Shown here piece after piece: positions 1-5,390 of a stretch of DNA of 5,623 nucleotides. Each line of letters starts with the position of its first letter. Position 1 is the first letter of the stretch. The notes beneath the pieces are model-generated. The model ran no database searches. It saw only the letters and a list, made by a program, of their open reading frames with translations, and was not told where the DNA came from. The translations under genes were made by a program, and so were the position numbers. This stretch comes from Patescibacteria group bacterium (GTDB lineage: Bacteria > Patescibacteria > UBA1384 > JAMDBS01): positions 1 through 5,623 of the forward strand of contig JAMDBS010000171.1 in NCBI GenBank assembly GCA_023487325.1. Direction: 5' to 3'.

Positions 1-203
1 AAAAACAATGGCACAACCACTCCCTTGGAAAAAGTGTTCCCCGCAAGATTATATTTGTAAAAAATAATCCCCTTGTCTGCTAAATAGCCAATAGTATTGC
101 TATTAATTAGGCTAGGAAAAAATATTTTTCCTATTTCTTCATTTACCAAACTTATAGTAACATTTTCTTGCGTTTCCAAAGGAGTGGTTGTGCCATTGTT
201 TTT
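1..203. repeat. 31-base inverted repeat, arms 1-31 and 173-203
   Basis: The plus strand at 1-31 matches the reverse complement of 173-203 at 30 of 31 positions, the only difference being C24 against T on the other arm. The core reads AATGGCACAACCACTCC. The two arms enclose 141 bases. Both lie inside the same minus-strand reading frame, coding KNNGTTTPLE in one orientation and FSKGVVVPLF in the other. The repeat may continue past the left edge, so its full length is unknown. It is either a fold-back assembly or library artefact or a real invertible segment. Confidence 0.9.
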
Positions 204-296
204 GCTATTATTTCTAGCTACAAATACAATTATTAAAATAATAATTATGATTACAACAATAATCCCGAAAATGATAATTAATTTTTTATTTTTCAT
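1..296 (-). CDS. Membrane-anchored protein of unknown function, N-terminal part (runs off left edge)
   Basis: The reading frame opens at ATG (294-296) and stays open to the window edge, giving 98 codons. I do not recognise the family. Residues 1-5 are lysine-rich (MKNKK). Residues 6 to about 27 are almost all Ile, Val, Leu and Phe and would form a signal anchor, so the rest should lie outside the cytoplasm. After an Asn/Thr-rich linker (about 29-39), the visible part contains a stretch like SNTIGYLADKGIIFYKYNL, which resembles one blade of a beta-propeller; that reading is weak. The ATG is 8 bases after the hydrolase stop, and an AGGAA overlapping that stop (TAGGAA) could be its ribosome site, so it is probably the next gene of the operon. 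Base composition is more AT-rich than in the VirB4 gene. Both arms of a 31-base inverted repeat lie inside this frame, so the sequence beyond about codon 88 may be artefactual or invertible. Confidence 0.7.
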   Translation of the reverse strand, partial: MKNKKLIIIFGIIVVIIIIILIIVFVARNNSKNNGTTTPLETQENVTISLVNEEIGKIFFPSLINSNTIGYLADKGIIFYKYNLAGNTFSKGVVVPLF

Positions 297-304
297 ATTG
301 GTTC

Positions 305-1975
305 CTATTTATTTACGCCAACGTGGATATGATTTTGATGCAGATCCCAAAGCCCATCATGATTCGAGGTATAGCCCTTGCCATCATCCACATAATAGCG
401 ATCAATTGGTCCAAGCAGTTGATGAATATTTAAAACACTTCTATTGTCGAAAATATATTTTTGCAAGTTATTATTTACCCCCAAATCAACAGCCTCTCCG
501 ATTGGATGCTGGCTGTTATTGCCACTAGCAGTAAGCTGTGAGTGGTTTGTTAGACAAGTAATAAATATATCGCCATTACCGCTATCACCAATCGCTAACA
601 GAAACCTTAAAAGACCATCTGATAAGCTATTTAATTCAGCCTCCGAGACGCCAGAAAATTTTATGTGGGGATGATTTTTTATCTTATTAATTAATTCAGC
701 TCTATCGCCAGTGGGTAATTGGGCTGCTGCTTGGTTACATCGGTCCAATTTTTGTTGTGCCAATGCCCTAATTTGGTCACCTTTTTCCCAGAAATCCCAT
801 CTGACCATTGAGCCGCCTGGCCAGCCGTCTTTCCAGCTTGATGGTCCATAATTACATGTTGGCATTCCCAGTGCTTGGGCGCTGGCATCATCAGGATTTC
901 TTTCTGGGCAGGGGTTTAATGGGGGGCTGACTTTTCTAACCAAATCTGCTGGAAAATCTCTTAGCGATCCGGCCTCTGCGTGGGTCATGACATGCTTTGA
1001 ATCAATGGGGATATTATTAGTTTTAGCCAGCGCGGCAATAATTTCCGCCATTTTTTCAATTTGGGTTGGTTTAATTGGATAATTATGAAATGTTTTTGAT
1101 CCGTATATATCATCACTAGGGTAATTTGATGAAGTAACATTGCCAGCACCGGCAGCTACGGCAATACCGATAGCGTCTGTGTTCCTCCCTGCCGTGCTGT
1201 CACCGCCGGGCTTCATAACTACACTGCCATCACCTAAAATATTGTAGTTGTAATCAGGGTATGGTGTATTGTAGTCTCCGGCTGACCAATGTAAATAAAT
1301 CTTTTTGCCAGGAACTATCTGCACATCGCCACAATTCGTCGTCTCCAAACATTTCTTATATTCTTTATATGTAGCCATGATATTTTTAACATACTTTTGT
1401 GTCTCATCGTATGGTGGTATGCCGCCGTATTGTTGTACAGCGCCGGGGCCGGCATTGTAGCCAGCCAAGACATTTTCCGTAGTGCCTAATGGTCCTAAAG
1501 TGTTTTTAATTGCTTTTAAGTAGGCAGCTTGCGCGTAGATTGCATCTTCCGGTTCATTGGGATCTTTAGTGCCATTATTGTTGCCATCTTGGCCATATTC
1601 CGACCATGTTGCTGGCATAAACTGAGCAATACCTTGAGCTCCGGCATGAGACACTCCTGTCGCATTAAAACCATTTTCTTGTTTTAATTGCGCCAACATC
1701 AAAGCTGGGTCTTGGCCATATTTGGCAGCCGCGGCATTAACTATTTCAACATAATCCTTTGCTTTTGGATCAATTCGTTCAATACAGTCTTTGTTTGCTG
1801 TGCCAGTGCCTCCGCCTTCATCCTGCCCCGGAGGTTTATCAACCAAAGAACGTTTGGCTACGCCGGCTAAGAGTACTAAAAGTAAAATAAAAACTATAAT
1901 TGCCAATAGAAGCAATACATATTCCAGTGTTGCACTGCCACTTGCTCGTCTGGCAAAAATATTTTTGAAAATCAT
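305..1975 (-). CDS. Multidomain peptidoglycan hydrolase: lytic transglycosylase, amidase and M15-like peptidase
   Basis: A 556-residue exported enzyme predicted to cut peptidoglycan. Residues 1-13 form a basic leader ending in Gly13, followed by SATLEY and a hydrophobic segment (about 20-39). Residues 70-205 match the SLT/MltE-like fold: probable catalytic Glu100 in QLKQENGFN, the GAQGIAQFMPATW motif at 112-124, an EF-hand-like Asp/Asn loop at 130-141, and AGYNAGPGAV at 171-180. Residues 222-410 resemble an Amidase_2/PGRP domain, with candidate zinc ligands His229 (YLHWSAG), His332 (HVMTHAEAG) and Asp394 (RWDFW). Residues 425-556 end in an M15/VanY-like pattern, SQHPIGEAVDLG (His490, Asp497) and NHIHVG (His551). 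The ATG is 3 bases after the VirB4 stop, with AGAGG at 1984-1988, spacing 8. Its place behind VirB4 suggests it opens the wall for the secretion apparatus, as VirB1-type enzymes do. The transglycosylase is confident, the amidase likely and the peptidase moderate. Confidence 0.88.
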   Translation of the reverse strand: MIFKNIFARRASGSATLEYVLLLLAIIVFILLLVLLAGVAKRSLVDKPPGQDEGGGTGTANKDCIERIDPKAKDYVEIVNAAAAKYGQDPALMLAQLKQENGFNATGVSHAGAQGIAQFMPATWSEYGQDGNNNGTKDPNEPEDAIYAQAAYLKAIKNTLGPLGTTENVLAGYNAGPGAVQQYGGIPPYDETQKYVKNIMATYKEYKKCLETTNCGDVQIVPGKKIYLHWSAGDYNTPYPDYNYNILGDGSVVMKPGGDSTAGRNTDAIGIAVAAGAGNVTSSNYPSDDIYGSKTFHNYPIKPTQIEKMAEIIAALAKTNNIPIDSKHVMTHAEAGSLRDFPADLVRKVSPPLNPCPERNPDDASAQALGMPTCNYGPSSWKDGWPGGSMVRWDFWEKGDQIRALAQQKLDRCNQAAAQLPTGDRAELINKIKNHPHIKFSGVSEAELNSLSDGLLRFLLAIGDSGNGDIFITCLTNHSQLTASGNNSQHPIGEAVDLGVNNNLQKYIFDNRSVLNIHQLLGPIDRYYVDDGKGYTSNHDGLWDLHQNHIHVGVNK

Positions 1976-1978
1976 TCA

Positions 1979-3874
1979 CTATTCCTCTTCTTGTTTTTGA
2001 GAAGCTTTGCGAATTTCAATTAATTGCCGCGGGTCAGTGGTGATTAGCTGATCTTCGGTAAAAGAGGCCACGATTTTAATTGCCACATGATTGAGTCCGG
2101 CAAAAAATAATCCCTCGCCCACATCAGATTCTAGCAGCAAATATTTTTCCCCCTCTGTCAGATTAAAAATTTCCGCCACTTTTTCTACCGAGGAAGGAGA
2201 TTGTTTGAGAAGCATCTGCATTGATGAGTTGGAAATTACAGCCCGGCCATATTGGCTGGCCAAAAAGTCTTCCACATCTTGGGTGATGACAGTTAAGCCC
2301 AAATAATATTTGCGGCAACGTTTGGCTAGAGCGTATAAAAATTTGGCTGAATCTTCATGTTGCATCATGATCCAGGCCTCATCAATAACCATGATGCGTT
2401 TTTTAGTGTCAAAGCGCACTTTGTTCCAGATATAATTTAGGGCCATATACATGCCGATTGGCCGCAATTGGTCTTCCAAATCGCGGATGGAAAAAACCAC
2501 AAAGCCGCGGTCGATTTCAAAATTGGTGGGTTTATTAAATAAGCCGGCAAAAGTGCCCTCGGTATATTTTTGCATGCGGCGCGAAAGACTTTCCGCGCCA
2601 GTCATATTATTTAAGACATTTTGCAAATCCACCATCAGAGGCGGAGGATTTTTGTGGCTTTCTGGATCAGCTGTGATATCTTTTAAGGCATAAGTTTCAT
2701 AAAGCGCTTTATCTAAAATAGCATCTTCTTCAGGAGTCAGCGCGCCCAGCATCAAGCCTACCAAGCCTTTGAGGCTGACAATGGCGCTGCGCAAGATTTC
2801 TTCTCCGGTAGAAGGGTCGTTGGCATTGGAAATATGCGGCAAATCAAATGGATTGATTCTTTGCTCGGCATTTAAAGACAATGGCAGATAGCTGCCGCCG
2901 ACTGCTTCACAAAGCGCCTTGTACTCATTTTCCGGGTCCAGCACTATAATGTCGGTGCCCAGCATCAAGCTTCTTAAAACTTCCAGTTTTACCGCATAGC
3001 TTTTGCCCGCGCCTGCTTTAGCAAAAACCACGGAGTTGGCATTTTCCAATTTGAATCTATCAAACAAAATCAAAGAATTATTATGGCGATTGATGCCGTA
3101 CAAAACCCCTTCGTTGGTGGTCAGCTCCGCGGAAGTGAAGGGGAAAGTGGTGGACAAAGAGCCGGTATCTAAATTTCTTCGCACGGCCATTTCGTCATCT
3201 CCAATAGGCACACAAGAATTAAAACCTTGCTCCATTTGCAGTAGCGCCTGTTTGGTATAAACCAGCATGCCGCCCAAGGTGGATTCCAATTGTTTGGTGA
3301 TGGTATTTAGCTCATCAAGCGATTTGGCATAGACAGTAAAATAGAGCGAGTATTGGAAAAGTCTGATTTCCCCTCGCTGCAGCACGTCGCGCAGGCCCTC
3401 AATATCGGAAATAGCGGTTTCCAGCTCGGGATTGCGCACATAGCCTTTTTCCTGCTCCATGGTTTTAGTGGATTCCAGCTGGCTGACTTTTTTTCGCAAA
3501 TCCCCCATGATTTCATTGGTTTTTATCGGATAAATAAACATGCTGATATCGCAGGTAATATCATAATTGATAATAGGAGAGAGCCAATTGGTTTGTAAAA
3601 ATCTCGGGTAAGTATAGACAAAGAGGGTTTTAATAAAATAACCGCCCAATTGCACATAATTGGGAGTGACTGTAAAAGCCGCCGGTGAAATTATATCCAG
3701 CACATTAAGCATGCCCTGGCGGAAAACCTTTTCTGCTTGCAGGTTTTGCGCTGAAATTTTCACAGGTTTTTGTTTCTGCAAAGTCACCGGCTGTTTATTA
3801 TCAGCAAGCTCTATTTTTTTTGAAGCTTGCACTGGCGTTTCCGCTATATTCTTTTTTTTGCCCAATCCGAACAT
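1979..3874 (-). CDS. virB4: VirB4/TraC-family type IV secretion ATPase
   Basis: A 631-residue cytoplasmic, membrane-associated AAA+ ATPase that would power substrate transfer or pilus assembly. After a basic start (MFGLGKKK) and a variable linker, residues about 70-250 form the VirB4 N-terminal domain (GYFIKTLFVYTYPRFLQTNWL near 78-98). The ATPase domain follows: Walker A AKAGAGKS at 285-292 (Lys291), LDPENEY at 312-318, QRINPFDLPH at 338-347, Walker B RIMVIDEAW with Asp498 and Glu499, and TQDVEDF at 531-537. All the nucleotide-binding residues I would expect are present, so it looks functional. The frame is open to an upstream ATG at 3964, but that would overlap the previous gene by about 90 bases. 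The ATG at 3872-3874 has AAGGAG 4 bases upstream and sits one base after the previous stop, so I chose it. Stop is TAG, followed directly by an in-frame TGA. Confidence 0.93.
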   Translation of the reverse strand: MFGLGKKKNIAETPVQASKKIELADNKQPVTLQKQKPVKISAQNLQAEKVFRQGMLNVLDIISPAAFTVTPNYVQLGGYFIKTLFVYTYPRFLQTNWLSPIINYDITCDISMFIYPIKTNEIMGDLRKKVSQLESTKTMEQEKGYVRNPELETAISDIEGLRDVLQRGEIRLFQYSLYFTVYAKSLDELNTITKQLESTLGGMLVYTKQALLQMEQGFNSCVPIGDDEMAVRRNLDTGSLSTTFPFTSAELTTNEGVLYGINRHNNSLILFDRFKLENANSVVFAKAGAGKSYAVKLEVLRSLMLGTDIIVLDPENEYKALCEAVGGSYLPLSLNAEQRINPFDLPHISNANDPSTGEEILRSAIVSLKGLVGLMLGALTPEEDAILDKALYETYALKDITADPESHKNPPPLMVDLQNVLNNMTGAESLSRRMQKYTEGTFAGLFNKPTNFEIDRGFVVFSIRDLEDQLRPIGMYMALNYIWNKVRFDTKKRIMVIDEAWIMMQHEDSAKFLYALAKRCRKYYLGLTVITQDVEDFLASQYGRAVISNSSMQMLLKQSPSSVEKVAEIFNLTEGEKYLLLESDVGEGLFFAGLNHVAIKIVASFTEDQLITTDPRQLIEIRKASQKQEEE

Positions 3875-3875
3875 G

Positions 3876-4628
3876 CTACTCCTTTTTATTTTCGGTCGCT
3901 TTATTTTCAGTGTTATTATCAGTTTCAGTTTCTGTTTTTGCTGTTTGACTATTTTGTTTTTCACGGCTGATCACCGGCGATTCCAGCTTTTGTTCTTCGA
4001 TCAGACGTTCCTTACCCGACTCTTCAGGGTTATAGACTGAGTAATAGAGTTCAATTATCTGCTGGGTATTGAGAGGCGCGCTGCGCACTTCCATGCCGGC
4101 AATGCCATTCATCACCACATTGACTCTTTCAATCAGTTCTTCATGATAAGACTTGAATTCTTCTTCGCTGATTTTGACTGTTAGAGTGCTGCCGGGATGA
4201 AAAATTTTATCAAATAAACCTCTTTTTTGTAAATTTGGCGGGTCAAATGGTATAATCACATAAAACTTTTTATCCATAATATTGGCAATGGAAATTAAAC
4301 GCTTGATAAATTCCACATAATCCACAGTTTGAATCCTAATCAGCTCGTTTTTTTCCACTTCACTGCGCTCGGTTAATTTTTTTAAATAATTAGTCAGGTC
4401 CAGTTTTCTTGATTGCATGACAATTTGGATGGGGAAATTTAGCGAATTCAAAAAATTTTGGTATTGGCCAACCAAAGCATTTTGTTCTTGCTCGGATTTG
4501 AGAGCAAAATTAACCGAAGCCGCCAAGAGAATCATGCGCATTCTGCCGTCACCCAAAATAACCACGCCGTCGCGGATTTCTGCCACTTCCAAATATTTTT
4601 GGGTGGGATTAGCTGCTGCCTTCTTCAC
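3876..4628 (-). CDS. TraC/VirB4 N-terminal-like domain protein (no ATPase domain)
   Basis: A 250-residue predicted cytoplasmic protein. Residues about 10-85 (KYLEVAEIRDGVVILGDGRMRMILLAASVNFALKSEQEQ onward, with FLNSLNFPIQIVMQSRKLDL at 59-78) match a conserved N-terminal module of TraC/VirB4-type proteins that I know as a separate small gene before VirB4 in Patescibacteria. A helical middle (90-120), a FYVIIPFDPP strand (122-131) and the VRSAPLNTQQIIELYYSVYNPEES end (181-204) complete the domain. There is no Walker A or B motif. The last ~45 residues are a Glu/Lys/Thr/Asn-rich, probably disordered tail. The start is GTG, supported by AGGAGG at 4634-4639 with spacing 5. It ends one base before VirB4, so the two are surely translated together and probably interact. 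A membrane-docking or assembly role next to PrgI is inference. Confidence 0.85.
   Translation of the reverse strand: MKKAAANPTQKYLEVAEIRDGVVILGDGRMRMILLAASVNFALKSEQEQNALVGQYQNFLNSLNFPIQIVMQSRKLDLTNYLKKLTERSEVEKNELIRIQTVDYVEFIKRLISIANIMDKKFYVIIPFDPPNLQKRGLFDKIFHPGSTLTVKISEEEFKSYHEELIERVNVVMNGIAGMEVRSAPLNTQQIIELYYSVYNPEESGKERLIEEQKLESPVISREKQNSQTAKTETETDNNTENKATENKKE
3879..3884 (-). promoter_or_regulatory. Ribosome binding site that fixes the VirB4 start
   Basis: The minus strand reads AAGGAG, 4 bases before the ATG at 3872-3874 and overlapping the end of the TraC-like gene. It favours this ATG over the more upstream in-frame ATG at 3964, giving a one-base gap (TAGCATG) and likely coupled translation. 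Confidence 0.8.
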
Positions 4629-4633
4629 TTGCC

Positions 4634-4639
4634 CCTCCT
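4634..4639 (-). promoter_or_regulatory. Strong ribosome binding site that fixes a GTG start
   Basis: The minus strand reads AGGAGG, a full consensus Shine-Dalgarno, 5 bases before GTG (4626-4628). This is the best ribosome site in the window and is the reason to accept the GTG start of the TraC-like gene. Confidence 0.85.
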
Positions 4640-4660
4640 AAATTAACTTACAACTTAAAG

Positions 4661-4689
4661 CCTCAAACTTAAAACGTTAAACTTTGAGG
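4661..4689 (-). promoter_or_regulatory. Inverted repeat spanning the PrgI stop codon, possible intercistronic hairpin
   Basis: CCTCAAA (4661-4667) pairs with TTTGAGG (4683-4689), and TTAA (4669-4672) pairs with TTAA (4677-4680), leaving a 4-base loop and a small bulge. The PrgI TAA stop (4677-4679) is in the stem. It sits in the 48-base gap before the TraC-like gene. Without a following U-run it is not a good terminator; partial attenuation or transcript-end protection is possible. Confidence 0.45.
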
Positions 4690-5147
4690 TCTGCTTTTAT
4701 TTTTGTTTTTGCCGGCATTGTATTATCTTTCTTAATATCTTGTGTATCCAACAAGGCTGCCAATTTTTCCAGCTCGCTTTTTTCCACATGTTTTTCTGGT
4801 GCTTCTTCCTTGGTGATTTTTTTGATTTGCACGCTGGCGGTTTCTTCCTTGAATTTTTCTTGTTCAGTCACTTTGTGCCAGACTCTGGTTTTGGGTCTTA
4901 AAAAATAAAATAACAGTGAGACTAAAAATGTGCTGAATGGCTGATCTTGAATTTTTAAAAAAGTTAGAGCAAAAGTCAGTAGACCTAGAGGTAAGGCAAT
5001 GATAAAAAAGACAAAAGTCGGTCCGATAGCCTCGTAGGCGATATAAATAATCATACCGCCGCCCATCAAATACAAAAACTGAATCAAGGTCAAGGGCCCA
5101 ATGATCTTATCTTGCATGTCTATGTTCTGTGGCACCTTATATTGCAT
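4677..5147 (-). CDS. PrgI-family membrane protein of a type IV secretion-like system
   Basis: A 156-residue inner-membrane protein of the PrgI family (Pfam PrgI; named from the Enterococcus pCF10 conjugation gene). The N-terminal signature is clear: YKVPQNIDMQDKIIGPLTL (3-21), then two adjacent membrane helices (about 22-41 and 43-64) and the closing FLRPKTRVW motif (82-90). In Gram-positive conjugation systems PrgI-like proteins are thought to play a VirB3-like role, tethering the VirB4 ATPase to the membrane; that fits the TraC-like and VirB4 genes that follow. Residues 91-156 form a long Lys/Glu-rich tail, longer than I expect for this family, probably cytoplasmic and partly helical. The ATG at 5145-5147 has AGGGAG only 3 bases upstream, a short spacing, but it begins the conserved motif. 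It is probably the first gene of the operon, about 105 bases after a predicted promoter. Confidence 0.88.
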   Translation of the reverse strand: MQYKVPQNIDMQDKIIGPLTLIQFLYLMGGGMIIYIAYEAIGPTFVFFIIALPLGLLTFALTFLKIQDQPFSTFLVSLLFYFLRPKTRVWHKVTEQEKFKEETASVQIKKITKEEAPEKHVEKSELEKLAALLDTQDIKKDNTMPAKTKIKADLKV

Positions 5148-5166
5148 AAACTCCCTGAAAAAATTC

Positions 5167-5198
5167 CAATTTACAATTTACAATTTTCAATCAATTTA
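5167..5198. repeat. Short tandem heptamer repeat (CAATTTA)n
   Basis: CAATTTA occurs at 5167-5173 and 5174-5180, CAATTTT at 5181-5187, then a broken CAAT, then CAATTTA again at 5192-5198. The first three units are in exact 7-base register. It lies just upstream of the PrgI ribosome site. It probably arose by replication slippage; a function is not evident. Confidence 0.7.
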
Positions 5199-5200
5199 TA

Positions 5201-5234
5201 AAATCCCAAATTTTAAAAATTTGTTATTGGATTT
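5201..5234 (-). promoter_or_regulatory. Inverted repeat in the PrgI leader, possible hairpin
   Basis: CAAATTTT (5207-5214) and AAAATTTG (5216-5223) form a 17-base perfect palindrome, and AAATCC (5201-5206) pairs with GGATTT (5229-5234) outside it, with TTATT unpaired on one side. In RNA it would give an imperfect, AU-rich stem. It lies between the predicted promoter and the PrgI start, so it could be a leader structure or a protein-binding palindrome. No known riboswitch pattern is recognised. Confidence 0.3.
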
Positions 5235-5258
5235 TTGAGTTTTTCGGAGATTGATTAT

Positions 5259-5267
5259 ATTATACCA
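5259..5267 (-). promoter_or_regulatory. Predicted extended -10 promoter for the PrgI operon
   Basis: On the minus strand the sequence reads TGGTATAAT, an exact extended -10 (TGnTATAAT). No good -35 hexamer lies 16-18 bases upstream, which is tolerated at extended -10 promoters. The expected start of transcription is near 5252, giving a leader of about 105 bases before the PrgI ATG. In such AT-rich DNA a chance match is possible, but the TG element and the position in the only long gap favour it. Confidence 0.5.
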
Positions 5268-5292
5268 AAAATACACAAAACTTGCACATAGT

Positions 5293-5390
5293 AAGTTAAA
5301 AGTAGAAAGTTATAATTTTAAAGTTAAAGTTATAAGTTAAAATTTAAATTTTAAACTTTAATTTTTCACTTTCCACTTTAAACTTTTAAC
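5293..5390. repeat. Degenerate AAGTTAAA-type repeats with inverted symmetry
   Basis: This stretch is built from variants of AAGTTAAA on the left half (5293-5340) and their complement ACTTTAA on the right half (5355-5390). GTTAAAAGT at 5295-5303 is the exact reverse complement of ACTTTTAAC at 5382-5390, the latter containing the stop codon of the right-edge gene. The centre (5334-5358) is a near-perfect palindrome around AAAATTTAAATTTT. It is immediately downstream of that gene on the minus strand and could act as a transcript 3' end, but it has no GC-rich stem and no clean U-run, so I do not call a terminator. Confidence 0.6.

Noticed and set aside
97..528. Plus-strand open frame of 143 codons
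   Set aside because: It lies antisense to the left-edge gene and the hydrolase, crosses their junction, and has no ribosome site or recognisable domain; the minus-strand proteins have clear motifs.
691..891. Minus-strand 66-codon frame inside the hydrolase gene
   Set aside because: It is an alternative frame of a gene whose main frame carries consistent domain motifs.
1976..1981. Possible UGA recoding (genetic code 25), prompted by the tandem TAG-TGA after VirB4
   Set aside because: All genes are full length in the standard code with TAG or TAA stops and no in-frame TGA is needed inside any of them.
2817..3030. Unusual Walker A (AKAGAGKS rather than a leading Gly)
   Set aside because: The P-loop consensus allows Ala at the first position; Lys and Ser are intact and Walker B is normal, so the ATPase looks functional.
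3875..3964. A longer VirB4 reading frame starting at ATG 3964, adding 30 basic residues
   Set aside because: It overlaps the tail of the TraC-like gene by about 90 bases, whereas ATG 3872-3874 has AAGGAG at good spacing and begins a typical MFGLGKKK start.
3660..4040. Plus-strand open frame of 126 codons rich in Phe, Leu and Cys
   Set aside because: It is the complement of Lys/Glu-rich coding sequence at the VirB4/TraC-like junction; its hydrophobicity is a mirror of those codons.
5334..5358. AT-only palindrome as an intrinsic terminator of the right-edge gene
   Set aside because: The stem has almost no G-C pairs and no continuous U-run follows, so stability is too low to call it.
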